A stretch of 64,000 nt of DNA from Candidatus Gastranaerophilales bacterium (GTDB lineage Bacteria; Cyanobacteriota; Vampirovibrionia; Gastranaerophilales; Gastranaerophilaceae). How positions within the stretch are numbered: position 1 is the stretch's first letter; every line of letters begins with the position of its first letter. The stretch lies in the NCBI GenBank assembly GCA_944326455.1, contig CALVEA010000002.1, positions 88,885 through 152,884 of the forward strand, written 5' to 3'. Below, in pieces: positions 43,526-52,028 of the stretch. The notes beneath the pieces were generated by a model that was not told the origin of the DNA, ran no database searches, and saw nothing but the letters and a program-made list of their open reading frames with translations. Position numbers and translations under genes: made by a program.

Positions 43526-43696
43526 ATGACAGATGAACAAAGAGCCAGGTTTACTGTAATTTCAAATACAGAGCTGGAGCGAGCACAGGAAAAAGAACGA
43601 ACAAAGAGTTATCACACAAATCCTTTCTATGAAAGACTTGTAAAATTTGCCAACGATGAAAAACGGCGATTTACGGTTGAGGACTTGTTAAGGTAA
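43526..43696 (+). CDS. Small hypothetical protein (56 residues)
   Basis: A 56-residue ORF starting TDEQRARFTVISNTELERAQ after its Met and ending TVEDLLR, highly charged, with the ribosome site AGAGAGG 8 bp upstream. Its stop is immediately followed by the ATG of the next gene, and its upstream module is shared with the gene at 42225. Context supports a real gene; no family is recognised. Confidence 0.6.
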   Translation: MTDEQRARFTVISNTELERAQEKERTKSYHTNPFYERLVKFANDEKRRFTVEDLLR

Positions 43697-44203
43697 ATGT
43701 ATCAAATAAAAAATCGAATTTATCAGGAATTTGATAAGACTCAAAAAAGCGGGGTCTGTAATTACCTGAGAGCACTCGTAAAACAAAACTTAAATTTAAG
43801 CTGTACGGAAATTTTGGAAAAGTTTTTAGATGATGAAAAATATTATCTGGAACTTAGTGCATCAAGATTTCCGTTTTTGGCAAGTTATATAGATGATGAA
43901 GGCTTTTTGAATGATACGAAGGCTTATATAAGTGAATGTAAAAAGTATTATGAATACAAAGAGAAGCAGCGTCCTATAATAGAAGCTAATAAAGAGTATG
44001 AAAAGAAAAAAAGAAAATTTTTACAAGAAGTGAAAATGTCAAAAGAAAAACCTACTAAAAAACAGCTTTATTATTATGACAGGCTTTGTAAAAAATATTC
44101 ATTGGAAAAGCTAGATGTGGAAGAGTTATCTAAATTGGATTTAAGAAACGAAATAGAGAGAATACTAAATGAACATTCAGGCGATTATAAAAATATTGAC
44201 TGA
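43697..44203 (+). CDS. Hypothetical lysine-rich protein
   Basis: A 168-residue helical, very charged protein (many Lys, Tyr and Glu). The C-terminal part KPTKKQLYYYDRLCKKYSLE resembles the helical motif (P-T-x-K-Q-x-x-Y-x-x-x-L) found at the ends of many DNA- or ATPase-related proteins. No family recognised. Its ATG follows the stop of the 56-residue gene directly, and it overlaps prmC by 35 bp. Confidence 0.6.
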   Translation: MYQIKNRIYQEFDKTQKSGVCNYLRALVKQNLNLSCTEILEKFLDDEKYYLELSASRFPFLASYIDDEGFLNDTKAYISECKKYYEYKEKQRPIIEANKEYEKKKRKFLQEVKMSKEKPTKKQLYYYDRLCKKYSLEKLDVEELSKLDLRNEIERILNEHSGDYKNID

Positions 44204-44993
44204 TGCCGGTATTGAGGAAAATGAGGCAAAAAAAGAAGTAAAAATGCTGTTGGAGCATTTTTCAAATTACACTGAGCTAGACAGAATGCGCGGTAAAATT
44301 TTGCCTGAAAGCGAATGGGAAAGAATCAAAGAGAAAGCTGAATACAGGGCAAAGACCAGAACTCCGGTTCAATATATAATTGGTGAGAGTTATTTTATGG
44401 GTGAATTCTTTAAAGTTGCTCCTGCCGCATTGATACCGAGGGATGAGACAGAACTGCTTGTAAGAGAAGCTATAACTATTATTAAGGAAAATAATTTTAA
44501 AGAAATTCTTGATATTGGTACCGGTTCGGGCTGTATTGCGTGTACGATTGCGAAACAAACAGAAGCGGTGGTTCTGGGAGTAGATATATCTTCTGACGCG
44601 TTAAGAATTGCTTTAGATAATGTCACAAAACTAGGAATAAATAATAGAGCTGTTTTTAGGAAATCTAACCTTTTTGAGAAGGTGAGGGAAGATGAGAGAT
44701 TTGATATGATAATTTCGAATCCTCCATATATCCCGATAGGTACTCCTGTTGAACCGGAGGTCTTGCATGAGCCTGCGGAAGCCTTATTTTCTGCGGAAAA
44801 TGGTCTACAGTTTTATAGAAGGATAATTGAAGATGCTCCGGAGTATTTAAAACCGAGAGGCTATTTAATGTTTGAACTTGGAGTGGGCGAATCTGAGAGT
44901 GTCGCTTTAATGATGGAGAAGTCCTTTCAAGGTATACATATAATGCAAGATCTTGCAGGAATTGATAGGGTAATATATGGGTATTTAAAGTAA
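44169..44993 (+). CDS. prmC: Release factor glutamine methyltransferase PrmC
   Basis: A 274-residue SAM-dependent enzyme that methylates the GGQ glutamine of release factors RF1 and RF2. The N-terminal helical domain ends in RTPVQYIIGESYFMG; the SAM loop is ILDIGTGSGCIA (residues 113-124) and the catalytic motif is NPPYIP (184-189). The ATG at 44169 lies inside the previous frame with a GAGAG site; starting later would lose part of the N-terminal domain. Confidence 0.94.
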   Translation: MNIQAIIKILTDAGIEENEAKKEVKMLLEHFSNYTELDRMRGKILPESEWERIKEKAEYRAKTRTPVQYIIGESYFMGEFFKVAPAALIPRDETELLVREAITIIKENNFKEILDIGTGSGCIACTIAKQTEAVVLGVDISSDALRIALDNVTKLGINNRAVFRKSNLFEKVREDERFDMIISNPPYIPIGTPVEPEVLHEPAEALFSAENGLQFYRRIIEDAPEYLKPRGYLMFELGVGESESVALMMEKSFQGIHIMQDLAGIDRVIYGYLK

Positions 44994-45116
44994 AGTCATT
45001 TATTTATTTGCCTCTTGCAAATTTCTTTAAATTCTATTAAGATATATGTATTACTATTAAGAAATAAAAAGTTTTGTAAAACACAGGTTATTTAGTTAAA
45101 GTTAAAAGGTGGTAGC

Positions 45117-45902
45117 ATGGCTGAAAATGAAGAATTGCAGGAGATGGGTGAAGGAGAAACCCGCCAAAAGATTTTGGTTGCAGATGATGAGGCAAGTATC
45201 AGAAGAATCCTGGAAACCCGTCTTAAAATGGTCGGATACGATGTAGTTGTTGCTGAAGATGGTGAAGAAGCCGTTGAAGTATTTAATAAAACCAATCCTG
45301 ACTTAGTTGTTTTGGATGTTATGATGCCAAAAATGGATGGATATGGAGTAACAAGGGAAATCAGAAGAACTTCTGATGTTCCGATAATAATATTAACAGC
45401 ATTAGGTGATGTTTCTGAAAGAATTACCGGTTTGGAATTGGGAGCAGATGATTATGTAATTAAACCATTCAGCCCAAAAGAACTTGAAGCAAGAGTTAAA
45501 GCCGTATTAAGAAGAACTATAAATAAGGATGTGATAATTCCGACCTCTTCTGCAAACGGTGCACCTGCAGCAGGCGGTAAAGCATCAAAGAATATTATTA
45601 CAACCGGTTGTATAAAAATTGATACTGCAAGAAGACAAGTATTCAGAAAGAATGAAAGAATAAGATTGACCGGAATGGAATTCAGCTTGCTAGAATTATT
45701 GGTAAACAATTCAGGTCAAGCGTATTCAAGAAACGAGATATTGCAGCACGTATGGTCTTATCCTGCTGACCACAGAATTGATACGAGAGTGGTTGATGTG
45801 CATATTTCAAGATTACGTTCCAAATTGGAAGCAGATCCTACAAACCCTGAGTTGATATTAACGGCTCGTGGAATCGGGTATATGTTTCAAAGAATAAATT
45901 AA
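45117..45902 (+). CDS. rpaB: RpaB-like OmpR-family response regulator
   Basis: A 261-residue two-component regulator. The receiver (about 18-135) has the acidic pair VADDE, phosphoacceptor D67 in LVVLDVMMPKMDGYG and the later lysine in VIKPFSPKELEA; a linker rich in Ala and Gly follows, then a winged-helix DNA-binding domain (about 165-260) with RLTGMEFSLLELLV and RGIGYMFQ. Long identical blocks (EASIRRILETRL, TALGDV.(E/D)RITGLELGADDYV) match cyanobacterial RpaB, a regulator of photosynthesis and stress genes; in this probably non-photosynthetic host the targets must differ. Ribosome site AAAGGTGG. Confidence 0.92.
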   Translation: MAENEELQEMGEGETRQKILVADDEASIRRILETRLKMVGYDVVVAEDGEEAVEVFNKTNPDLVVLDVMMPKMDGYGVTREIRRTSDVPIIILTALGDVSERITGLELGADDYVIKPFSPKELEARVKAVLRRTINKDVIIPTSSANGAPAAGGKASKNIITTGCIKIDTARRQVFRKNERIRLTGMEFSLLELLVNNSGQAYSRNEILQHVWSYPADHRIDTRVVDVHISRLRSKLEADPTNPELILTARGIGYMFQRIN

Positions 45903-45917
45903 TTAAAGATTTTAATA

Positions 45918-45962
45918 CAAGAGGGTGGAATTTATTATGAGTTCCGCCCTCTTGCTTTATAA
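45918..45962 (+). terminator. Terminator after rpaB
   Basis: CAAGAGGGTGGAA (45918-45930) pairs with TTCCGCCCTCTTG (45942-45954) with one G-U pair, followed by CTTTAT. It lies 15 bp past the rpaB stop and before tRNA-His. Confidence 0.85.
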
Positions 45963-45998
45963 TCTTTATTTGATATACTAAGTTTTGTCGGAATATAT

Positions 45999-46075
45999 GG
46001 CGCCTGTCGTCAAGCGGTTAAGACCTCGGATTGTGGTTCCGATATGCATGGGTTCGAATCCCATCAGGCGCCCCA
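45999..46075 (+). tRNA. tRNA-His(GTG)
   Basis: A complete cloverleaf. G at 45999 is the extra G-1 special to tRNA-His and faces C73 (46072); the acceptor GCGCCTG (46000-46006) pairs with CAGGCGC (46065-46071); the D arm is GTC/GAC; the anticodon arm TCGGA/TCCGA encloses TTGTGGT with anticodon GTG; the T arm is ATGGG/CCCAT with TTCGAAT; and CCA is encoded at 46073-46075. A large serine integrase gene runs antisense through its 3' part, marking an integration site. Confidence 0.97.
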
Positions 46076-47724
46076 TTTATCAGATTAGGAGCTTCGGCTC
46101 CTTTTTTGTTAGGAACAATAAGGGTTTTCAGGGTTCGAACTTTACTATTTACTAATTGTTCTACTTGTTCTTCAAGATATTCCCAAACCTCTGATGTAAT
46201 AGGCTTTTCAAGGGTTCGAACTTTTTTATCTGCACTATAAGCGTCTTTAATCATTCTTAAAGCTTCAAAAATTGGTTTTAATTTCACAGATAATTCTGTA
46301 TCGATATGATTGTATAGAATTTCTTCAATAAGAAGACGTAACATTGTGCGTTTATTGTCCAAATCTGATTTAAGATATAATTCTGGAATATGATTACAGA
46401 AGTCAATAATAAGGTCAATATTCTTGTAGATTGTACGGTTAATGTCATTGCTTTCTTTAATTTCTATAGTAATCAAATCACGTTCTTTAATCCAAGCCTC
46501 ATATTGTTGATTAAACATTTCATCAGTAAATGAAGCTGGTAGTTTACCTAGTATCTTGTCTTCATAACTCTTTTTTATAAGTCGTTCAAGTTCTTTAAGT
46601 CTTTGATTTCTAGAATTTATCAATCTATTCTCAACAAAGTATAATTCATCAAGACAATCTAATATTTTTTGTTTTAACCTGCGTACAATACCAGCAGGTA
46701 TTTCTATTGCACCGATTATTTCTTGAACCGCGATGTCAATGGCTTCTTCTCTGACACTCATACCCTTCAAGGATTTGTGATATTTCTTATTACCACAGTG
46801 ATAATATACGTAACTGCCACTATTGTGTCCACCGCGTTGTGTTTCTGCGGTTAAAACACGTCCACAATCTGCACATCTTATAAACTTACTATAAGTAAAG
46901 TTCTTGTCATTTTGAATAGGCTTGTCGGTCTTTTTAAACATATCTTGTACACGATAAAATATCTTCTTATCAATAATAGCTTTGTGTTTGCCGTCATATA
47001 ACTGTCCAGCCCAGATGAATTTTCCAATATAGAATACATTCTTTAGGATTTCTTCAAACTTTCTGGCTGGGTACGGTTCGCCACGTTTATTTTTAAATCC
47101 TTCTAAAAACATCTTGCTTCCAAGACTATCGAATGAGTATTGACCAGAAGCGTAGTATTTAAAGATGTTTTTAATATGAGGTTTCATTGCTTCGTCAACA
47201 ATGATATATCCTCTGTCGTTTTCATCTCTAACATTAATATATCCGATAGGTGCTTTTCCGGGGAAGTGTCCTTCGTTAGCTTTACGCTTCATTCCCATTT
47301 TTGTACGTTGTGAGTCTTTCTTTAATTCATACTTACTTGTAACTCTTGTAATTCCTCTGGTTAAGTCAGCTTCTGGTGTATCGTCATTGTTTTCCATAGT
47401 TGATAAGGGTGTAATGCCATATTTCTTAAATATCTTTTCTAATTTGATATAGTCGCTATCTTCACCACGTGAGAGCCTATCCCATTTCCAGAACACAAGT
47501 GCGTTTATAGACTTGTGATTGTCTTTGATGTACTTTAACATTCTCTGTAATTCTGGACGATTGAGGTCTTTAGCACTTCTGCCTTCATCAGTAAAGATGT
47601 TAGCTACTTCGTACCCCATACGCTGTGCAAAGGTAGTACATTCTTGAACTTGTCCAGCTATACTGTACCCCTTCTTCTTTTGTTCCTCTGTCGAAACACG
47701 TACGTAAATAATTGCTTTTTCCAT
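46018..47724 (-). CDS. Large serine recombinase (integrase)
   Basis: A 568-residue large serine recombinase that integrates and excises the element. N-terminal resolvase domain (about 1-145) with catalytic Ser11 in IYVRVSTEEQ, and DRLSRGEDSDY; a recombinase domain (about 165-265); a zinc ribbon (FIRCADCGRVL and later YYHCGNKKY); and a coiled coil and C-terminal part. The last residues (GAPDGIRTHAYRNHNPRS) are the antisense reading of tRNA-His, so the C-terminal tail comes from the host at the left junction. Joining the two proposed junctions as a circle keeps the frame open with a different, longer tail. Confidence 0.95.
   Translation of the reverse strand: MEKAIIYVRVSTEEQKKKGYSIAGQVQECTTFAQRMGYEVANIFTDEGRSAKDLNRPELQRMLKYIKDNHKSINALVFWKWDRLSRGEDSDYIKLEKIFKKYGITPLSTMENNDDTPEADLTRGITRVTSKYELKKDSQRTKMGMKRKANEGHFPGKAPIGYINVRDENDRGYIIVDEAMKPHIKNIFKYYASGQYSFDSLGSKMFLEGFKNKRGEPYPARKFEEILKNVFYIGKFIWAGQLYDGKHKAIIDKKIFYRVQDMFKKTDKPIQNDKNFTYSKFIRCADCGRVLTAETQRGGHNSGSYVYYHCGNKKYHKSLKGMSVREEAIDIAVQEIIGAIEIPAGIVRRLKQKILDCLDELYFVENRLINSRNQRLKELERLIKKSYEDKILGKLPASFTDEMFNQQYEAWIKERDLITIEIKESNDINRTIYKNIDLIIDFCNHIPELYLKSDLDNKRTMLRLLIEEILYNHIDTELSVKLKPIFEALRMIKDAYSADKKVRTLEKPITSEVWEYLEEQVEQLVNSKVRTLKTLIVPNKKGAEAPNLINGAPDGIRTHAYRNHNPRS
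46056..46080. other. Candidate attL at the 3' end of tRNA-His
   Basis: The element begins where tRNA-His ends. GCCCCATTT (46070-46078) is repeated at 60622-60632 next to a displaced terminator. An alternative repeat, AATCCCATCAGG, occurs at 46057-46068 and 60805-60816. Serine integrases need only a short common core, so exact crossover bases cannot be fixed from this window. Confidence 0.6.
46087..46108 (+). terminator. Terminator just inside the left end of the element
   Basis: AGGAGC (46087-46092), loop TTCG and GCTCCT (46097-46102) followed by six T. It now serves tRNA-His but belongs to the element, being past the repeated core. Confidence 0.85.
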
Positions 47725-47743
47725 AATAATATACCTTTCTAGA

Positions 47744-47893
47744 CTATGCCACTTTAACTGTTTTAAAACCTTCTTGTGCTACTATTACTATAAATTGGAC
47801 TAAATCGTCCACATCATTTTCAGTAACAGTAGGTCTGTATGCTGTGAAGCATACCTTAATTCCGTTGGATTGTTCATTAGATTTCTGTGTCAT
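47744..47893 (-). CDS. Small ORF upstream of the integrase (49 residues)
   Basis: A 49-residue ORF beginning TQKSNEQSNGIKVCFTAYRP after its Met, with a ribosome site AGGAGA 6 bp before the ATG and a stop 19 bp before the integrase start. Codon pattern and spacing support translation. The family is not recognised. In some serine-integrase elements the directionality factor is a small protein coded next to int, so that is one possibility, but nothing in the sequence proves it. The rest of the gap to 48001 shows no gene. Confidence 0.55.
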   Translation of the reverse strand: MTQKSNEQSNGIKVCFTAYRPTVTENDVDDLVQFIVIVAQEGFKTVKVA

Positions 47894-48001
47894 TTCTATA
47901 TCTCCTATGTTAAATTGTACCTATAATTTCGCACAGCAAAGAGTTTGCCACAAACTTGAAAAGTTCTATGACATATTTAATCAGTTTAGCTGTGCTAGTT
48001 C

Positions 48002-48277
48002 CTATCTGTCTCTATCGGTTCGGTGCTGCTTGATGTCTATGTAATACCCAAGCACATCACAGATACGTTCCATATCTATGTACCTTAGTGAACCACGCTT
48101 TAATTTGTTTGATAGGTTCGCTTTGCTTTCCTTCGTGCCGTATCGAGCATTGAGTTCTTCTGCAAGTTTGTCCATTGTGTAACCTCTGGCTACAATCATC
48201 GATTTTACTTGGTTTCTTAATTCGTTAATGTCGTCCTGCTCACGTCTGGAAGCATTTATATTAAGTTGTTCAGTCAT
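48002..48277 (-). CDS. Small helix-turn-helix repressor-like protein
   Basis: A 91-residue protein. After an N-terminal tail rich in polar residues, VKSMIVARGYTMDKLAEELN and SKANLSNKLKRGSLRYIDMERICDVLG form a helix-turn-helix like those of XRE-type and DUF6471-type regulators. The ATG at 48277 has the ribosome site AAAGGA 8 bp upstream and is preferred to an earlier in-frame start. It is divergent from the small genes at 48448, and an inverted repeat (48330-48354) in its own promoter suggests self-repression, like a lysogeny control gene. Confidence 0.7.
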   Translation of the reverse strand: MTEQLNINASRREQDDINELRNQVKSMIVARGYTMDKLAEELNARYGTKESKANLSNKLKRGSLRYIDMERICDVLGYYIDIKQHRTDRDR

Positions 48278-48319
48278 ATCTTTGTCCTTTACTATTTCTA
48301 TGACCATATTTTTATTGTA

Positions 48320-48354
48320 TACTAAATCGTTAACCAAGTCAACTGTATGGTTAA
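48320..48354 (-). promoter_or_regulatory. Promoter and operator of the HTH gene
   Basis: On the minus strand TTGACT and TACAAT are separated by 17 bp, a good sigma-70 promoter. TTAACCA (48330-48336) and TGGTTAA (48348-48354) make an inverted repeat over its -35 region, a likely operator for the repressor. Confidence 0.6.
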
Positions 48355-48383
48355 GAAATGTAACAAAAGAGTAAACCATGGTC

Positions 48384-48412
48384 TTGACATTGTATATTTA
48401 TTCGTTTATCAT
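48384..48412 (+). promoter_or_regulatory. Strong rightward promoter of the element
   Basis: TTGACA (48384-48389) and TATCAT (48407-48412) with exactly 17 bp between. It drives the rightward genes starting at 48448 and faces the HTH promoter. Confidence 0.75.
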
Positions 48413-48447
48413 GTTCATGTAATAGTTAACGCATAGGAGATAATAAA

Positions 48448-48735
48448 ATGAAAACATTAGTAATTACAGCAAATCTTGAAAATGAAATCAAAGACATCAG
48501 AGCTTTAGAAGCTAAAATCAAGGAGTTAGACGAGTTGAAGAAAGAAAAGGAAGCGTTAATCAAATCTGTACTTGATACGGCTGGTGTAGAAGAAATGAAG
48601 ATAGGTGCATTCACTGTACGCTTCACAAACATTGTTAGAAACAACTTCAACACAACAGCATTCAAGAAGAAGTATTTAGAACTTTATAACGCATTCATCA
48701 AACAATCTAATTACAGAAAGTTCAGCATAGTGTAG
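48448..48735 (+). CDS. Phage-type small coiled-coil protein
   Basis: A 95-residue protein. An N-terminal coiled coil (about 8-45, NEIKDIRALEAKIKELDELK) is followed by a beta hairpin (EEMKIGAFTVRFTN) and the end motif NTTAFKKKYLELYNAFIKQS...RKFSI. This plan is common in small early proteins of phages and integrative elements of gut Firmicutes; function unknown. Ribosome site AGGAGA. First gene of the rightward transcript. Confidence 0.65.
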   Translation: MKTLVITANLENEIKDIRALEAKIKELDELKKEKEALIKSVLDTAGVEEMKIGAFTVRFTNIVRNNFNTTAFKKKYLELYNAFIKQSNYRKFSIV

Positions 48736-48769
48736 GGTTTATCCCTACACTATCAAGAGGTGTAATACT

Positions 48770-48961
48770 ATGAAACTTGAACACATATTAAACAAAATCT
48801 ACCAAGTTGAAGGTCTTGTTATTGCTATACATAAGTTGCTTGAATATGACATATATGTCTCGCAAGACTGCCAAGAGTCATTCAGTGCAATTTGTTCAAT
48901 GTCTGAACTGCTAAGGTATAAAGTTAAAGAAGTCAGAAGTGATGTATCAAAAGTCGTATAA
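48770..48961 (+). CDS. Small hypothetical protein
   Basis: A 63-residue helical protein with AGAGG before its ATG, 34 bp after the previous gene. It shows two amphipathic helices and two cysteines; no family is recognised. The 116 bp after it, before 49078, hold only AT-rich sequence. Confidence 0.5.
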   Translation: MKLEHILNKIYQVEGLVIAIHKLLEYDIYVSQDCQESFSAICSMSELLRYKVKEVRSDVSKVV

Positions 48962-49077
48962 AATAAACGAACGTATTTATTGAATAAGCTCATACAAAGA
49001 AAACGACTGTATATCATTAGTCAGATAAATACAACAAAAGTACAAATAACAGGTTTTTATAGAAATGAGGTAATAAA

Positions 49078-49692
49078 ATGTCAACAAAAGGTTTTATCAG
49101 AGTATCGACATTAGACCAAGATACTGAGAAAAATAAGCTGGATATACTACAATTCGCTAATTCTCACAGGCTGGGTAATGTTGAGTTCATAGAGGAAAAG
49201 GTTTCTGGAACTAAGGATTATAAAAAACGTAAGCTCGGTGCATTACTGGATAGTATGACCTCTAATGATGTTTTAATCGTGCCAGAACTCTCACGTATAG
49301 CTCGTTCAACAATTCAGATATTAGAAGTTATTCAACTAACGCAGGATAAAGGTATCACACTATATTCATTGAAGGAAAAGTTCTGTAATATGGATAATTC
49401 AATTGCTTCAACCGTAACCAAGACTATATTCGCTCTGGTTGCACAGATTGAAAGAGAGTTGATTTCATTAAGAACACGTGAAGCATTACATTCACGCAAA
49501 GCACAAGGCATAAAGTTAGGTCGTCCGACTGGTAAAGGTAAATCGAAACTTGATGTACACAAAGACGATATATTAAAGCTGGTTGCTTTAGGTGTACCTA
49601 AGACTTTGGTTGCTAAACAATACGGTACGTCAGTAGGTAATTTATATAATTTTCTGGATAAAATCAATTCTGCAACTATTTCCCAGCAGTAA
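49078..49692 (+). CDS. Resolvase/invertase-type serine recombinase
   Basis: A 204-residue small serine recombinase. The catalytic serine (S10) lies in KGFIRVSTLDQD; later VPELSRIARSTIQILEV and ALVAQIERELISLRTREAL match the resolvase core and the E helix. The C-terminal 45 residues (DILKLVALGVPKTLVAKQYGTS) form a HTH DNA-binding domain. It might resolve dimers of an element circle or invert DNA; only one hsdS is present and no inverted hsdS copies are seen, so hsdS switching is not supported. Its 3' end overlaps the convergent DUF3800 gene by 17 bp. Confidence 0.88.
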   Translation: MSTKGFIRVSTLDQDTEKNKLDILQFANSHRLGNVEFIEEKVSGTKDYKKRKLGALLDSMTSNDVLIVPELSRIARSTIQILEVIQLTQDKGITLYSLKEKFCNMDNSIASTVTKTIFALVAQIERELISLRTREALHSRKAQGIKLGRPTGKGKSKLDVHKDDILKLVALGVPKTLVAKQYGTSVGNLYNFLDKINSATISQQ

Positions 49693-50833
49693 TTACTTTG
49701 TTCAGATATTTAACGTTAGATTTACTATTTGCGTACTCTCTTGTTATTTTATCAAGACCTACATGATTCAATAAATATTTAGCAAATTCTTTCTTGCTTT
49801 TAGCAGTTTCTGATTCGGCTTTGACTTCTGAAAATACGTTATTTATAGAACTTGCGTATAAATCAGCAAGCTGAACTAATACATTGTCTTTTGAATCTGT
49901 GTCTTCTAAGCTATCTAACTCTACTAAATACCTATACTGTTGTTTTAACTGGGTATCAAGATTCTGTCTTAACATTTCTTTTTCTATAGAATCATAGCCA
50001 CAGCCGTCTTTATCCAAAGTTATATTTATTTTTGCTTTGTTTGATGCATAAGGCGAAGAACATGTTGCTCTTACAATAATTGAAGCTAGGTTATCTTTAA
50101 GAAGTATCTGTAGTAAATCTTTTGTTTTGTTTTTCTCTGTGCTTCTTTTAAGTCCTTTATTTTCAACAATTATAGATATAAAGGTTAATGGAAGCCCCTC
50201 TTTAAAAACAGTATCAACCATGTCCTTATAGAATGCTAAGTTCCTTGAATTTATTTCAGTAAACTTAAACTCTTTAATACTTAGGTGGTGTTTGTCATTA
50301 AGCGTTTTCTTTAATGAATTAAACCTTAATGTTTGAGAATTATTATCCGAATCGCCATTTAATAGTACTCCAGCTAATACAAAATACTTGTCAGTTTTTC
50401 CACTTTCGTCAAGATACAAGTAATAATCTGGAAGTGTTCTTAATGTCTTCTTTTTCTTGTCCTTATAATAGGAATAAAACTCAGATTCTCGTTTTACTCT
50501 CTTTTGTCTTACTTCGTCTTTAGCTGGGAATAATCCCTCTGTATTTTGAACTTCGGCTCTTGTTCTTTGTATGTCATACATTTTAGGTAACTTAAAAAAG
50601 TAATCAAGTTTAATAGTATCGTTGTCTATGTAGTCTGGGTAAAATAGCTTATATAACCTAATAGATAACCATATATCACTATTTCTTGTATCAGGTTCAC
50701 TCCACAGAAGATATGTTATTTTATCAATCGTATTGTATTTACTCGTGTCGTTTTTCTTCTTAATATCCTCATGAAGTTTTTGAATATTAACAAGTCTTCT
50801 TAATATAATTGCTTCGCTGTATTTCTTCGCCAT
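49676..50833 (-). CDS. DUF3800-domain protein
   Basis: A 385-residue protein. After a 135-residue N-terminal helical part, the DUF3800 domain begins with YYLYLDESGKTDKYFVLAGVLL (shown here as family motif DESG, residues 142-145) and ends with QLADLYASSINNVF; the acidic residues suggest an RNase H-like nuclease fold. DUF3800 proteins are frequent in defence islands and on mobile elements. Its ATG follows hsdS by 10 bp, so it is probably the last gene of the restriction operon. A longer frame with a TTG start inside hsdS is possible, but less likely. Confidence 0.75.
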   Translation of the reverse strand: MAKKYSEAIILRRLVNIQKLHEDIKKKNDTSKYNTIDKITYLLWSEPDTRNSDIWLSIRLYKLFYPDYIDNDTIKLDYFFKLPKMYDIQRTRAEVQNTEGLFPAKDEVRQKRVKRESEFYSYYKDKKKKTLRTLPDYYLYLDESGKTDKYFVLAGVLLNGDSDNNSQTLRFNSLKKTLNDKHHLSIKEFKFTEINSRNLAFYKDMVDTVFKEGLPLTFISIIVENKGLKRSTEKNKTKDLLQILLKDNLASIIVRATCSSPYASNKAKINITLDKDGCGYDSIEKEMLRQNLDTQLKQQYRYLVELDSLEDTDSKDNVLVQLADLYASSINNVFSEVKAESETAKSKKEFAKYLLNHVGLDKITREYANSKSNVKYLNKVITAGK

Positions 50834-50843
50834 ATATACACTA

Positions 50844-52028
50844 TTATACAAACATTTGCTGGAGTAAACCTTTTTTAAAGGATTGCCAGTCAGATAGTAA
50901 GGCTTTCTTTTCTTCAATGAGTTCGTCCAGCTTAGACAGAATATTCGCTATCTTCTGCTGTTCTTCAAGACAAGGAAATTTAAACCTTAATTTATTCAAA
51001 TTTACAATAGTAAGAGCTTTTTGATTAGAACCTATTGCAGAATCCAATATCCGTTTTTTCCCTTCAGTATGAGTAAACAAATATTCCATAAACTTAGAAT
51101 TTTCCTTTACGTCTCTAAACCAAATAAGATTACCATCTTTAAAATAGAATGGTTTACTATTACTAATTGACCAGACGTTTCCTAATGTTCCGACTGCCGT
51201 AATCAAAATATCGTTTTGCTGTGGAACTCCATATTTACCCTTAAAATCTTCATATGTTTCCTCTGATATATACAAAATATCTGATATAGGTTTATTTTCT
51301 CTTAGTTCAGAGATTTCTTTTCCTCTATAAAAAGGAATCCCTTTCGGAACATAATCAGCCACATGAACTCTTTTACTTGAAGTCAATGTAGCAATATCTT
51401 TAATAAGTTTTTCTTCCCAGTCTGGATAGGGATTGTTATTTGAATCTGTGAATCGAAGCTGTTGAGAAAAGATTTTCTGCATTAAGCCTTTCTTCTGCTT
51501 CTCTAAGTCCTTAACTTCTTCTTCCCTCTCAGATATAACCTCGTCAACCTTATTAAGAACCTTAGCTGTATATTGTTGTTCTTCTAATGGTGGTAATGAT
51601 ATTAAACATTCGCCAATTTCCCCTTTATTGATTTTTTTAGGGAAAGCAACGTGTAATGTCTTAAGCCAAAGCTGGTGTTGAAAGTCATTAGTTATAATAG
51701 CTTGTTTTAACCATTGAGGATATACTCTATCGTTCTTACATTTGAGCAAAGCCAAGCTAACATAATAAGCATAAGCTGAATCGTCATTTACAATAGCTGG
51801 AGTTCCTATATCTCCAATTCGTGTCATTAGTATATCGTTTCTTTCTGGACGTACTTTAAAATCTCTATTGAAGTCTTCTTCTGATATAAACTTATTACTA
51901 CCAGCTATGTTGTTAATGTTTTCAACACTTAGGAATTTTATTCCAGAATCTACATACTTAGGTGTCTGGTGTGTTCCGTCATATATATCACATATAGTAG
52001 ATAGTTTTACCTTTTGCTTATTGCTCAT
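50844..52028 (-). CDS. hsdS: Type I restriction-modification specificity subunit HsdS
   Basis: A 394-residue HsdS that sets the DNA target of the complex. Two target-recognition domains (about 1-150 and 195-345), each followed by a conserved coiled-coil region: PLEEQQYTAKVLNKVDEVI in the middle and CLEEQQKIANILSKLDELI near the end. The two copies are the spacer helices that touch HsdM. The ribosome site is AAGGAA; its start overlaps the membrane protein gene by 11 bp. The recognition sequence cannot be predicted. Confidence 0.95.
   Translation of the reverse strand: MSNKQKVKLSTICDIYDGTHQTPKYVDSGIKFLSVENINNIAGSNKFISEEDFNRDFKVRPERNDILMTRIGDIGTPAIVNDDSAYAYYVSLALLKCKNDRVYPQWLKQAIITNDFQHQLWLKTLHVAFPKKINKGEIGECLISLPPLEEQQYTAKVLNKVDEVISEREEEVKDLEKQKKGLMQKIFSQQLRFTDSNNNPYPDWEEKLIKDIATLTSSKRVHVADYVPKGIPFYRGKEISELRENKPISDILYISEETYEDFKGKYGVPQQNDILITAVGTLGNVWSISNSKPFYFKDGNLIWFRDVKENSKFMEYLFTHTEGKKRILDSAIGSNQKALTIVNLNKLRFKFPCLEEQQKIANILSKLDELIEEKKALLSDWQSFKKGLLQQMFV

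Noticed and set aside
50834..50917. A longer start (TTG at 50917) for the DUF3800 gene
   Set aside because: It lies within hsdS and has no better ribosome site; the ATG right after the hsdS stop is simpler.
49078..52028. The small serine recombinase as an hsdS inversion switch
   Set aside because: Only one complete hsdS is present and I found no inverted partial copies or paired inverted repeats around it.
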